A stretch of 64,000 bases of DNA from Entonaema liquescens (GCA_902805475.1 CADCSX010000003.1:248001-312000); one strand, 5' to 3'. Shown: positions 22,763 to 34,920, counted from the stretch's first letter. Notes: generated by a model from the sequence alone, not told the origin. A program made the numbers and translations.

Positions 22763-24654
22763 TCATCCTCTTGTGATGCGTTCAGCTTCTGCTCTAGCAA
22801 AACTTGCCGGTCGTCTCCCCTCTGTCATTTCCGGCTTACCCAATACGAATACAGACGGATTTTGTATAAACATATAGTCCATATCTTCAAGGGTACGATT
22901 GGATGTTTCAGGGTAAAACAAAAGCACTATTGGGAAATAAGAGAAGCAAAACGCGGCGAATACTACCCCTTAGTTAGTAACGTCCTCGGAATTGGCGTAG
23001 CACATTGTGGCTTTTAGATTGCGGAAGACTCACTGAGATAAAACGCCCAACCTAGATTATCGATGCCTACTTTGGTGAATTGAGTCACCACAAAGCCGAA
23101 CAGCCAGTTTGTTGCTGTTGCGGCTCCGGCACCCCTAGTTCGCCAACCTAATGAGCTGACTTCCGCCGCGTAAACCCATGGCACGCAAGCCCATGTAAGT
23201 CCAAAGAACGTATGGAATACTATGAACATTGCAGTAGTCACATTACCCATCTAAGGCCATAGTTAGCATAATTCAAAAGGCCGGAGTAGGATAGCCTAAC
23301 GAGTCTCCTCTTAGAATCATCCAGCTCGCTCGACCGAAGACTTAAGGAGGCGATTAGATGACATATTCCCATAATCACGGAGCCATATAGTAGCATCCTT
23401 GAACTTGTGTTAGCAGCGTTCTACCTATCTGTATTTTGCATGAATAATCAAGGGCAGGTAGATATACTTTCGGCGGCCGAGTCGATCAACGATGATCACG
23501 CTTCCAAACGCCGAGACCGAGTAAACAGTACCATTGATAGCGGCAATCAACCGACTCATTTCTTCACTGAAGCCAACATTCTCCGTCAATAGTGTGGGGA
23601 GGTAAAATCCTATTTGAAAAATTAGAACCATCCAAAGATCCGGTAGCAGGAGTACCCTACCTAATGCGTTGATACCGCTGAATTGTTGCATAAACTGGGT
23701 GCCACAGGAGAGTATCAAGCGACGGAAATTATGTGTCTTATCTCTGAAACACAATACATCCATCAGTGGTGGGCGATCTTCTCTCTCAAGCTCTATAGCG
23801 GTTTTAATAGAGCGAAACTCGCTCATAACGGTAACATCGTCCAACGGGATATCCTTCCCAAATAGTCGGCTAAGCACTTCGAGAGCGCTCTCATTCTTAC
23901 CGACTAACAGCAACCACCTCGGCGATTCCGGCACCAGGAGTAGAAGGGGCGCTATCATGAAGAAGAACACAAGTTGAAAAGCGAGAGGAAATCGCCATTG
24001 AAATGGCCCATCCTGGGAATATAGGGCATATGCTATCCAATTTGCAAGCGAAAACATGGTGACGTTAGAAGCGGTACCGATAACGACTAGCTTGCCCCGG
24101 TGATGTGACTTTGCACATTCGGATAGGAAAACTGGAGTCGTGGTTGATGTTAACCCAATGCCGAAACCGTTTATCAAGCGTCCGATGATCATCTGCGGTA
24201 GATGCCATGCTAGACATTGAAGAATCGCTCCTACGAAGTTGCACAGCAGACCCCAGGCGATAGTTTTTCTTCTTCCGAGTCTATCGCCTAACAAAAAGGC
24301 CGCTATTGACCCTATGAATGCTCCAATCTGTACAGGTTCAGTCCTTCTTGCACGACTAGGCGTCATTTTAAAGGGGAGTAACGAAAGGCGAGGTAATTCT
24401 CACAAAGAATGAAGATGATGTGATTCCCGATACGTCGGCGTCAAGTACTTGAGGAAACTGCTCCTTGAAATCTTCGGAGACAAGGACACCGGCAAATACA
24501 CCCTATGCTAAGTCAGAATGGATCACATTGTACACCAGGCTTTTAGCGTTTGAGAACCAGACCTGATCATATCCAAACCAACAAGACGACACTGGGTCAC
24601 AAGTATCAGCAAGGCTATAAAGAATTTAGCTATATTAAGCTTCCTTACGGGCAT
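22763..24654 (-). CDS. MFS sugar transporter, one-base frameshift in exon 1
   Basis: Seven exons: 24563-24654, 24404-24502, 23661-24327, 23468-23609, 23301-23397, 23034-23250 and 22763-22962. All junctions are GT-AG and in phase. Exon 1 is 92 bases where 93 are needed: GGTTTGGAT interrupts the conserved F-G-Y-D-Q motif, and one more T (AAA at 24575-24577 on the + strand) restores it. The repaired product is 504 aa with the sugar-porter marks GDRLGRRK, PESPRWLL, QFSGINALGFYLP, a second DRLGRRK, and PETSNRTLEDMD after the last membrane helix. It is a plasma-membrane hexose or other sugar importer with 12 expected helices; substrate unknown. It may be a recent pseudogene, but a sequence error is likelier because nothing else is broken. 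Confidence 0.85.
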
Positions 24655-26009
24655 CGACCAGTGTGATCATAGCAATCAGCCGATTGCCACATATATTGCT
24701 CTTTTGTCTTATCATCTTGGCGTATAATAACTAGAGAGTAAATATCTGAACAATTTCTAACGATAGCTTCGCCGAACAGAAAGAATGAACATCAAGGTCA
24801 AGCTATGGTCCGGCATATTTCTATTACGGTCTCAAGCACGGGTGTTGGGACGAGTTTTCTGAACTGGGCAACTCCGAAAGCGATCGTAGGGTTTTGCACG
24901 CCGACGCCGGCTACACCTAACGCGACTCCGGCCTTGGCATGCGTGCGGAAGTCCGTTTTTTGGTGATCCGCCGGCCTCAGGCTGCGGTCTAGACGATGTG
25001 GATATAGTACAGTTGTCAAATAGATTAGCGTACATGGGGAGCTTATCAATACGAGTGGGTATTTCCCCTTCACCGCATCCCAAATACCTCGACGTAGACC
25101 GGAGATAGTCTTGTGGGGCCCCGTGGCCGGTCGTTAATTTTAACTTGTTGTGGTATAAGTCAAATTATTACACGATATTTAGGTCACGGTTCGTAGCACT
25201 TTAGATAAGAACCTTACTTCTGGAGTGGAACTCTAAGTTGAATTGCAAATGCAGAGCCCTCAGACTTTTGGGTCTATGCTACACTTACATGTGCTTTAAC
25301 AACCGAAGTCAAGCATTCATTGTTTAGTGTAGTCACTCTATTGTAGATAGAGAAATCGCCTCAGTGTGGTTGGTTAAAGGCTCAATCCCGTTACTTACTC
25401 AGTGGGAGACATATTCTCTGAAATCACCCCTGAAGTAGGGGTTGGCTATTCGTCACTTTGGTGTATGCTTCGAACTAAATCTCGGCAAACGACAATATAT
25501 ACCGAGGTGCCAAATCTGGGGACCGAGACCCCGCCGAACGAACCAGTTTGAAGCCTGCAAACGGTTAGCACATGCATGCGGTAACAAGAAAGCGGTCACG
25601 TTAATGTTTGGATTCGTGGCTCCGGGTTATAATTTTGTGTTTTATGCAAGGGCCATATCACGAAATCGATATTTTTACCTACATTGCTTAGGTACCTACT
25701 AGATACATGCCTCAATGGTCACTTCTTCATCTTCTCTCCCAATTAAATCTAAAATCTGTTACTGTGATTTCGATCATGCTATCGGCATAATTAGAACTCT
25801 TATAACTTTCACGGTGCATCGCATACAGCTTTTGAGCAATGCGAAGTAACATGACTTAACATGGGCATTTATAATTGTTGCAGAACAATACATGAATAAG
25901 GTGGGCGCTCTCATAGGGCCACCGGGATCACATAATGGTAACTGATACAAGAAAGAAAATAATGAAATGTATAGTTACAAACATCGTTTTACTAACATCA
26001 AGTCTAAGA
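24655..26009. other. Gene-free stretch
   Basis: About 1.35 kb. Two overlapping frames near 24798-25083 are relatively GC-rich but have no recognisable motif. GGTACCTACT lies at 25691-25700. Nothing else is seen. Confidence 0.45.
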
Positions 26010-27151
26010 TCACTTCTCAAGCGAAACTTCTGGCCATTCCTCCGCCCCGACACCGTCAAGGAGACCATCGTTCTCCCCTTTAAGCGATCGCTTGAAAAAG
26101 CTTGTTAAGAGTGCCCTCTGAACAGCTATAACCCTCGTGCCTTTGATTGTGCCTATAGGTATCGTAGTGTTAGAAGGAACGTTATCTCCAAACATTTCAA
26201 TGATAAGTCCAGTGTCGGTGAAGGAGTTGTGCTCGGTCCCGCTCACGGTAGCTTCGCGCCTGAAGCCTCGAAGATTCGACCAGGTGTCGGCCCAACTTTT
26301 ATCAGATGTGCGATTATGCTGTTCTGCAGCAATGACCATGAAAGGCTCTTCTGTGCCGACCTGCTGCTCGGCTCCCCAAAAGCTACCGTCGAGATTCACG
26401 CCAGCAGCGAAGCGCGTGTCGTTCGCCATAACTTGTAGCGCCGTAGCTCCGCCAAGTGAGTGGCCGAAAATTCCTACTTTGTCCGTCTTGAAGTTTGCGA
26501 GACGTCCATATCCGGGGATCTTGTCCGTCACCGTCGAGTTGGAAAAGGCGTTTAACACTGATATCAAGTCGGATGCACGGATATCAATCAGTTTCACGAG
26601 ATTCGAAGGAGAATTATCGAGCGTAAGTCCGTATACAGCACTACCATCGGGATATTCGACGATGTTAGACTCATATGGATGATCTACGGATGCTATACTC
26701 CAACCGTAGCTCGCAAGTTCGATCAGGGTGTCACTGTAAATCAGCTTCGTGGCACCCATGCCCGGGTTGAAGAGTAGAAGCGGTTGCTGAGGCTGTGCGA
26801 CGGGTGCATCGAGACAAGCCTGAGTAATCACGCTGTGGAGTATCCCATTTGGGACTCCTACCTGGTTCTCGAGGGTGGTGGCTGTTTTAGGCGGAAACTG
26901 CACTGCACGTGTACATTGACTTTACTCGGATAAGACGTTGCATTTCCGGAAACTTGATCGATTGGATAAAACAACGATACAGCAAGCTTTCGTGGCTGGG
27001 GAGTCGGAGCAAATGGGTCTGAGCGTGAATAGTCGGTTATCTCCAGAACGGTCGTTCCAACACCGAAAGGGCCTGTGGGAGCAGGCAGGCTAAGATTGAA
27101 GCCCGCCACAAGAGGCGTGAGGAGGCAGAGAAGCAATGATCCATATGCCAT
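26010..27151 (-). CDS. Secreted PAF-acetylhydrolase-like alpha/beta hydrolase, one-base frameshift
   Basis: A single exon interrupted by one frame change. The N-terminal frame runs from 27151 with a signal peptide (residues about 1-17, SLLLCLLTPLVAG) and a PAF-AH-type start (GPFGVGTTVLEITDYSR). Near 26895-26906 the frame shifts to the one holding FPPKTA, LLLFNPGMG and the nucleophile elbow GHSLGG, with Asp and His (SGTEHNSF) following. Adding one T to the minus-strand TTT (AAA at 26895-26897) joins the frames into 380 aa. A tandem GTGCAGTGCAG duplication at the same place is an alternative cause. The family hydrolyses short or oxidised acyl esters of phospholipids and related esters. The fungal substrate is unknown. 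Confidence 0.82.
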
Positions 27152-28598
27152 ATTGTAGTTTTACTGATAAAATAGGATGCTTAGGTTAAAAGCTTTGATT
27201 ATCAGATGCGTCAGGTATTTAAATGCTATCCCTAGAGGACATTATACTGGGGATCAACTCGCCTAGTAAGCATTAAGATTATGGACCACCTGCTAAGCCT
27301 CCATCAGTGTGACTTGGCGTTGAAATAATTAACTAATACCTCATGTATAAATAGAGCGATTTATTCAGCGACTATTTCAGCCCTGTTATCTCCGACAAGT
27401 AGGCAGCCATTTAATAATTCTATTCGCGGTGATATAGTACCATTAACGTAAGATTGGGATTGGGGCTGGTTGATTGAAAGGCTTGTTCTAGTTCAGGTTC
27501 CATGGCAAAGAGGCGCAGTATACATAGATTTAATCTTATTTTGTGATGCGATATGCAGGCTCTTCGAAGCGTATCCTATGAATAGCTTGTATTAGTCCAT
27601 AAAATGTGTGCATAAATCGTCTATGCGAATTTTAATTGTCTATTCTATACACTTAATACCTAGGTAAGTTCATATACCATTGCCAACTCGGGATGTTGGA
27701 ATAGGGCTGTTTGGATGTGGATTCTGACTCCCTAACCCGGTGGAGTTATGCACTGATCTCGAAAAGTGGGCTGGCATCAATAGGTAGATACTTCGGTAGG
27801 TAAGTACCTAATTTACTTGGACTTAACGACTTGCAACTTGTGTACTTAATCAATGAGAGCTTGCCGAATAATATATGAGGTGTTATAATAAGCTCAGGAT
27901 CCGAAGGGTATGCGAGCCCGGACCCGATGTATCGATATGAAGATCAGGCAGGAGCCCGGGTTGGAGACGAAAGGGTAACAACTTCTCATCCGGGAAGCCG
28001 ACGGTCCCGAAGATTAAAACTACTTGCTTGTTCGCCTATTCGCTCCTAAATCGGCAGGATCGGTGTTGCTTACCTAAAGTTAAGGGGTTGTAACTCCTCA
28101 ACTGCTATTCACAGTTCTCCACCATAGAGACTCACCTTGTCACATGACATAGTATGTACCTACTTTCGATGCAAGCCTGCCTCTAGAACCCTTACACCCA
28201 CGACAATGATAATAATTGAAATGATGCAATATACCTGTTTACCCAGTAGTTAGAGATCTGTTTATAGGACCTACCGGTTGGAGATAAGAGCAGGACTTAG
28301 TAGTTTAAGGAGTTAACTCGAACATTGTTACTTTCGGGGTTATACACCTAATCTAACATATGCCCCCTTTCCCATCTCGATTCACTCTCGTTTATTCACC
28401 TTGGTTAGCTACCAAGTAAACCTTTAAGTAGGTACTCATACAGTAATGAAACAAGCCCGGGTTTTCTCAAATGAGACAATGCAGCAAAGCAAATACAATG
28501 TATCGAGGAGCCTTTAGAAATTGATACTTATGTCTAACACATTTCCCATGTAGCAATTGGAATCCCTATAGCGTCAGTTTTCGAGGTCGTTGAATCCA
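27152..28598. other. Intergenic stretch
   Basis: About 1.45 kb. It carries a CCTAGGTAAG motif near 27659, GGTAGGTAAGTACCTA near 27797-27812 and a locally GC-rich patch at 27900-28060. I see no gene. Confidence 0.45.
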
Positions 28599-29686
28599 TT
28601 AGTCGCGGTGCACAGCTGCTTCTGCTAGGTCCACATCTGTGCTTGGCCAAAATCGACTGAGATCGCCAAGAGGGAGGTTCAACGTCATGCGCATCTCTCC
28701 CGCCATAATCACAACACACATATACCAACCTAAGGTGCCCACGACGAACAGTAGAGCTCCGCCAGCCTATGTGATCAGTTAGTTTTAGCGGCTATTTTCT
28801 ACTAGTATAAAATTGGACAAACCTTTTGCAAGCCCGCCGCCGCCTCGTAATTTCCTGCTGCGAGCCTGAAATACGCACTAGACAAAGTCCAAACTGCCGA
28901 AGTAGCACAGGCGAAGATTACAGCGAATACCGCGTTGACCTTGAGCGTGAAGAGGAAGAAGGTAAACAGAGCAAAGCCCCAGACGACGAGGTATACCCCG
29001 ATCACAGAGTTGTACTCGGGTGACAGTTGACCGCTCGGGTCACCGGTTGTTGCGTAGGGTTCTCCTAATTGTAGTGTGGGTAGTTGCAGCATACCGAACG
29101 ACAACCAGAAGACGGCATATAGACCCATGGCCATCATGGGAAAGAAGTTGCCCATGATCCATTCGAACACCATGGAGAATAGCAACAGCACTGGGCCGAC
29201 GAAGAAGAATATACCCCTGGTGATTGGTGAAATAATTTAGCCGGGCTGGACAGACGGTATACTCTGTGGGGCGGGTAATATACGGGGAAAGGGGTATAAG
29301 AGAGGCACACTTACACCACTGGCGTTGCCCCCGAAGCTCCTCCCCATCCCATCAACGTTATCGCGAAAGTAAACGTCGAGATCACGAATCTAGATGTTTA
29401 ATTTGGTTAGTATCTTCTTTCAAATGTTTACTATTGAGTACACGTTAGGCTTACCCAACGATGCCGAGAGGTGTCGGGTTGGCGAATCGCTTGTTGTAGT
29501 CGCCCACCTGGGGAACCTTGGGAGTAAGGTAGAGCTGGAACTATTAGCATGATGAAGTGCCGGATCTAACATCTTGTGACTTACTTTCTCAAAGAGCTCC
29601 GGCGGCATTGTCACAGTCGTTTCTGACCTGTGCAGCCCCTTCTCCTCGTCGGAGTGGTTCAGGATGGTGTTTACTCTGGTCGTCAT
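28599..29686 (-). CDS. GPR1/FUN34/YaaH family transporter (acetate/ammonium permease-like)
   Basis: Five exons: 29585-29686, 29455-29534, 29315-29389, 28823-29216 and 28599-28766, all phase-consistent; 272 aa. The hydrophilic N-terminus is followed by FANPTPLGIVGF, the signature turn of the family (N-P-x-P-L-G), then six membrane segments: ISTFTFAITLMGWGGASG, FFFVGPVLLLFSMVFEWI, MAMGLYAVFWLSFGML and others. The end is LGWYMCVVIMAGEM plus a short cytosolic tail. Yeast Ady2 and Aspergillus AcpA in this family carry acetate and affect ammonium export. Here substrate and plasma-membrane location are inferred. Family members are often induced by acetate or during starvation. Confidence 0.88.
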
Positions 29687-31445
29687 CTTGAATCGTCTTT
29701 AGCCCACTCGCAACTAGGTAAATAAAAAGAGAAAGAGACAGATCGAGCGATATATCCAAACTACGGTTTGGATTTTGTCTACCCCGAGACCACGCAACTT
29801 TTGGAGTAGATGATGTTCTATCCTTTAATACTTCCTGAACAATTTTGTTTACCCCAGATTCGATTAGCCTAGAACATATATGCTTGTCCGTCTGAACTAC
29901 CATAACTGCCGGACGACTCGCATCTATCCAATTACATATTGAGTAGCGCTTAGCCACTATATTCATTTCGCGGCGCGTATTGCTATCGCATGTAACCGTG
30001 CAAGTCTTTGCCGAAGCCAAGACAAACCTGCCTCCGAATGTACGAGCAATGGATACAACTCCGCTGCGGGGCTTGGCTGTAAAAAGCAGTTGGCAAGCCA
30101 TTGTATGTAGGAAGCCTGCCATTTGCTCCCAACTCATTTAATTGAATATAATGTAACTATTAGCCAATTGGTCGTCGTATCTATCTCTAGACGCGGAAGG
30201 AGATCAAAACGGCCGAGAAAGCAATATGTCGGCGAGCACTATGAGCAGAGCGCGGTTGAAATACACTTGTCTCGGCGACAACTCATAGCTAAGAGTTCTT
30301 TCTAGAAGTCAGCCAGTATCCTTGAAAACCATGAAATGATTACCTAAATACCTATCACGAGCAAATGGTTAACCACAAAATGTTGAATGGTTGGATGTTT
30401 TATCAACACCGATGTCCGTATGAAGAAATCTCGCTAGGTAGCATTCCGAAGAGTCGCATGCATCAAAGGCACTTACTCAGTTACAATATAGGGAAGCTTT
30501 CAGCTACGGCCCTGTTTTTAGAATACTCATGGTTACGAATTAGGACGTCGGGGACTGACTAACCCCTAAGTCAGCCAGCTGAGCCCATTTTAAAGAAACA
30601 TTATGGTGCCTCCATACGGCCGAGGAATATACTACCATAGTTTTGATAACGGAAATAACATCATTTGATGCGTAATCTCGTATCACGATACGCGGTACTG
30701 TTGACATTCATTGCGTATGTTGGGCAACTATTCTTTCATACGCGTGTCATGTTCGTCCCAATGTATTGAAACAGGACTACCACTATCATGATATGTGAGA
30801 AGTAAAATGAGACAATGAAGAAGAGCAAAATGTTGACTCGTCGACATAGGGGTGAGGCAATATGAGGCGAAATAATTGTTACATTCATGGTTCTGATTTA
30901 CCCGCGAAGTCTTGTGCGGTACCAAAAACCTCGATTAATTGGTTGAAATACTCTACATACCTTGACTCTACCCTAACAGCTACAAGAGGTCTTATAAGCA
31001 CTCCACATTCAATCATATACTGTACTCCTATTCCAGCTCCCTACTTTAGAATCACGCGATCCTGTCCTAATATCTACCTGTTATAATATAGAGAAAAAAA
31101 TTAGATCAATATAGCCGGTGAGAATCATCGCCAGTCTTTGCTTTCCGCCGTGCCCCAATCTTCAATTAGCCGGTGGCGCTTAGGAAAAGTGTGTCTAAGA
31201 AATTATAGATTTACCGGACAGGGTGATCAAGCATTTGCAGCTTCTATATGCGGTGTCACAAATTTTAATTAACCGGAAACTTGAATCCCCGGCTTCCCCA
31301 GATGTCAAAAAGAGATTTCTGGGGAAATTTGACACGTAACTAAACATTTCTTAATCTAATATAGGTAAGTATATATTTATTTATGCCTTTTCCCTCGCCT
31401 TCGGCGGTGTTAAGACAAGCTACCCCTTACAAGACATTTAATTAA
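29687..31445. other. Intergenic stretch between permease and SDR genes
   Basis: About 1.76 kb. The minus-strand open frame 29589-30137 overlaps exon 1 of the permease in another frame and has no motif. It is treated as the permease 5' region. No other gene is seen. Confidence 0.45.
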
Positions 31446-32420
31446 TCAGTATTCAAACTTCTGCTTGACAAGCTCCTCGCTCAGTTTCCATAGCTTCTCC
31501 ACGGCCTCGGGGTCAGTGGCGTGGGCGTCGGCCTCGTGGATCTGGCTGTTCATCAAGTAGGCAGGTGACTTGGCGGGAATCTCAGGGTCCAGGGCCGCGA
31601 TGAGCGATGTAGCGGCAATTTGAGTATAGGTCTTGGTTCCGGGAGACTCCCACACCCATTCTTTACCCGTGTTGCGCTTTACAACCTCGGGAATCTGAGC
31701 GTAGTCTTCAGGAGTTAAGTGGCTTCCCAGCTCGGTGTCGTGATTATAGCCAGGATGAGTAGCCGTTGACGTCACCCCACGACTGCTAAGCCGTTTATGG
31801 AGCCCATAGCTGAATAGGATATTTGCGGTCTTTGCTTGACCATAGGCAGTCCAGAGGTCGTAGGCTTTTCCGCCGGAGAAGTTCCAATCGTCGAAGCGGA
31901 AGGGGCTAGCAAGATACCCTGAGCTGGTGAGGTTGACGACTCGTGCTCCACGCGGCTCAGCACCACCAGCTACAAGAGCGGGCGAGATGAGGTTCGTCAG
32001 CAAGAAATGGCCGACGTAGTTAGCTGACAGCTGCAGTTCGATGCCCTGCTTGTCCAGAGTATAATCCTTGATGGCCATAACACCAGCGCTGTTGATGAGG
32101 ACGTCAATTTTAGGTGCGGCAGCTAGGATCTCCTTAGCCGCTCTCTTCACTGACTCATGATCCGTCAGGTCGACTTGCACAAAAGTTGTCTTGATAGAAC
32201 TATTGATTGCGGCGATCTTCTCCAGTACCGGGTCAACCTTCTTGCCAGTGCGCGATGCTATCAAGATGTGCGTCGGAGCACCTTTAGCAATCGAGACAGC
32301 TATTTGGCTACCAATGCTAGGGTGACCGGCTCCCGTGATAGCGAAGGTACGGCCTTTGATCTGGGAGGAAAAGGCCTCTATGACCTGTTCGCTGGTTGCT
32401 GTCTCGTCGAATACCGGCAT
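31446..32420 (-). CDS. Short-chain dehydrogenase/reductase (retinol-dehydrogenase-like)
   Basis: Intronless, 324 aa. The Rossmann cofactor loop TGAGHPSIG (residues 29-37) is one residue longer than the classical TGxxxGIG and lacks its central Gly. Then follow NSAGVMA (110-116), the Ser of LTSSG (about 165-167) and the catalytic YGQAK (Tyr193, Lys197), giving a complete Asn-Ser-Tyr-Lys set. IASR (54-57) after strand 2 suggests NADP(H) preference. There is no signal or targeting peptide, so it is likely cytosolic or ER-peripheral. The substrate is unknown; related fungal enzymes reduce or oxidise alcohols and carbonyl compounds. Transcription is divergent from SRP54, 870 bases away. Confidence 0.9.
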   Translation of the reverse strand: MPVFDETATSEQVIEAFSSQIKGRTFAITGAGHPSIGSQIAVSIAKGAPTHILIASRTGKKVDPVLEKIAAINSSIKTTFVQVDLTDHESVKRAAKEILAAAPKIDVLINSAGVMAIKDYTLDKQGIELQLSANYVGHFLLTNLISPALVAGGAEPRGARVVNLTSSGYLASPFRFDDWNFSGGKAYDLWTAYGQAKTANILFSYGLHKRLSSRGVTSTATHPGYNHDTELGSHLTPEDYAQIPEVVKRNTGKEWVWESPGTKTYTQIAATSLIAALDPEIPAKSPAYLMNSQIHEADAHATDPEAVEKLWKLSEELVKQKFEY

Positions 32421-33292
32421 ATTGAAAGTTGAACTCGAAGTGTTCTTTGTTCGTATGGTTTGATCTCTAGGAGTTCGGATGCGTTTGCTGAATCTGTTGC
32501 GTGTAAAGATCTAACATACCTTTTGATGGGAGACAGAGGCCCTTATATAGATTACGTTAGGAATGGACATGGCTGAGCAGTCCTTTCTGTTTAGTATATA
32601 GAGTTGGTGTAGAATCAGAGAGTTAGAGAGTCACTAAGCATGGTTGGAAGATTCTACGAGACGGGGCGACGTAGGATATTTCGAGGTAGCTAGTCGTCGC
32701 TACGATGGGCTTTACCGGATGTAAGTGGTTCTTAAGACCGGTGAAGTTCAGTATGGAACCTTGGCGTGTTGAGTATTTCTCACATTCTAAATTTTAAACT
32801 ACTTATAACATTTGTCATCTACTTGGAACTATTGTGAAAATTGAGAAGTTTCGGAGGAATAGGATCTCCGGTTTTGATAATTGATTGAGAAGGGTTTAAA
32901 AGCTGAAAATCCATAAACTCCTGTCCAATTGGAATGCATGAATTGGAGAAGCTAGCGGGAAGCATTCGTAGCCAATCAGATAGATGGAATGGAATGCTTG
33001 CCAATTCGCGGACCCGGAAAAGCTATGTCTTCCGAAAAGCTACCTACCTGGGCAATGAGTGCAACCCGCTAGCGGGTCGCTCAACTTGTCTGCCAGTTGG
33101 TCAAAACAGTTTTTTAGTTAGTCAGTTAGTGCAATCGATAGTTGTTAGTGTAGGTAACATTTAACATTCAACATTCAACATTCACTAACAACTTACCTAA
33201 CCTGCTAACCTTCAATATGTCAACCCTACATTAATCCTACATACCTATTTACATATACTTCTAGATATCACCTCCCTCACATTAACCTCGAG
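32421..33292. promoter_or_regulatory. Divergent intergenic region between SDR and SRP54
   Basis: 872 bases that must contain both promoters. The SRP54 side has a short tandem repeat (AACATTC) at 33154-33184 and CT-rich sequence just before the ATG. No named site is recognised. Confidence 0.4.
33154..33184. repeat. Tandem repeat (AACATTC) in SRP54 5' region
   Basis: About four copies of AACATTC, the first slightly diverged (AACATTT), lying about 110 bases before the SRP54 start. Confidence 0.75.
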
Positions 33293-34920
33293 ATGGTTCT
33301 TCAAGATCTAGGCCGCCGCATTAGCGGTGCCTTACACGATGTTACCCGCGCACCTAATCTGGACGAAAAGGTATGCGCCATTCTTTTGTGGCATCGCACC
33401 CCGCAATGCGATCTGATGGAGGGGAGGCGAATGCGCTGACTTGCATCGCAGGCCTTCAAAGCCATGCTTAATGAGATCTCAGGCGCCTTACTCGAAGCCG
33501 ACGTTAACGTGCGACTCGTTAGCAAACTGAAGAATTCGATTAGCTCTACCGTCAATTTCAAAGACCTCCCGCCCGGCGTTAACAAAAACGATTAATTCAA
33601 AAAGCCGTCTTCGATGAGTTGGTTAAGCTCGTCGACCCTCATGCCGAACCTTTCAAACCTAAGAAGGGCAAGTCGAATGTCATAATGTTCGTTGGTCTAC
33701 AGGGTGCTGGAAAGACGACCACATGTACAAAACTCGCACGACATTACCAAGCAAGAGGCTTCCGCGCATGTTTGGTCTGTGCCGATACCTTCCGAGCTGG
33801 TGCTTTCGATCAACTGAAGCAAAATGCAACCAAAGCCAAGATTCCATACTACGGTTCCCTTACCGAGACGGACCCGGCCAAAGTTGCCAAAGAGGGAGTA
33901 GATAAATTCAAGAAGGAACGATTCGAGGTTATTATCGTGGATACTTCCGGTCGTCATCGTCAGGAATCAGCGCTGTTCCAGGAGATGGTAGACATTCAAG
34001 AAGCTGTCAAACCTGATGAGACTATCATGGTTCTTGACGCCTCCATCGGTCAGCAGGCTGAAGCGCAGGCAAAAGCTTTCAAGGACGCAGCAGATTTCGG
34101 AGCTATCATAATTACCAAGACGGATGGTCACGCGAGTGGAGGTGGTGCCATTTCTGCTGTCGCGGCAACGCATACGCCCATCGTCTTCATCGGTACAGGA
34201 GAGCACATGTTGGATCTAGAACGATTTGCCCCGCAACAATTTGTGAATAAGCTGCTAGGAATGGGTGACATGGCAGGATTGGTGGAACACGTGCAGTCTT
34301 TGAAGCTCGACCAAAAGGAGACAATCAAACACATAACAGAAGGTATCTTCACGGTTCGAGATCTCCGAGACCAGCTGAGCAATATTATGAAGATGGGACC
34401 TCTATCCAAGATGGCCGGCATGATTCCTGGTATGTCTAATCTCCCAGGAATGGCGGGTATGGATGACGACGAGTCCAGTGCCCGGTTGAAGCGCATGATC
34501 TACATATGCGATAGCATGACCGAGAAGGAGCTGGACAGTGACGGGAAGATGTTTATAGAGCAGCCAACGCGTATGACGCGGGTAGCTCGCGGAAGCGGTG
34601 TCTCCGTCCGAGAAGTGGAAGACTTACTCACACAACAACGTATGATGGCAGGTATGGCCAAGAAGATGGGTGGTAGTATGAAGAATATGCAGAGGGCACA
34701 GCAGGCTATGGGAGGAGGGAACAAGGCACAGCAGATGGCCGCCATGCAGAAGCGGTTGCAGAGCATGGGCGGGGCCGGCGGCATGCCGGACATGGCAAGC
34801 CTTGCGAAGATGTTCGGTGGTGGCGGAGGCGGACTACCCGGCGGTATGGATATGCAGAAGATGATGGAAAGTATGGGCATGGGCGGTATGATGGGCGGAG
34901 GACGGGGCGGCAGGCGGTAA
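33293..34920 (+). CDS. srp54: Signal recognition particle 54 kDa subunit, one-base frameshift in an A run
   Basis: Two exons: 33293-33370 and 33452-34920. Exon 1 encodes MVLQDLGRRISGALHDVTR. Exon 2 carries the rest of the N domain, the G domain with P-loop GLQGAGKTTT (about residues 108-117), DTSGRH, TKTDGHASGG and GTGEH, then the Met-rich M domain and a Gly/Met-rich tail (MGGGRGGRR). At 33584-33588 five A's put a TAA in frame; six A's give NKKRLIQKAVFDELVKL, the universally conserved run, and a 515-aa product of normal length. SRP54 binds signal peptides and 7S RNA and is a GTPase that targets ribosomes to the ER. It is single-copy and important for growth, so the frameshift is almost certainly an error in the sequence. 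Confidence 0.95.

Noticed and set aside
24798..25083. GC-richer minus-strand frames upstream of the sugar transporter
   Set aside because: Two frames overlap and neither has a recognisable domain.
26137..26682. 181-codon plus-strand open frame
   Set aside because: It lies wholly antisense to the PAF-AH-like gene, whose frame has a signal peptide and the GHSLGG motif.
26902..26930. A 23-base intron (GTAAAG..GCAG) in the PAF-AH gene
   Set aside because: Far shorter than any spliceable fungal intron known to me; a one-base deletion or small duplication is simpler.
29589..30137. 182-codon minus-strand open frame
   Set aside because: It overlaps exon 1 of the GPR1/FUN34/YaaH permease in another frame, has no motif and covers the probable leader of that gene.
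33581..33592. Programmed ribosomal frameshifting in SRP54 or ERG7
   Set aside because: No slippery heptamer plus pseudoknot was seen, and the same defect recurs in unrelated genes, which points to sequence error.
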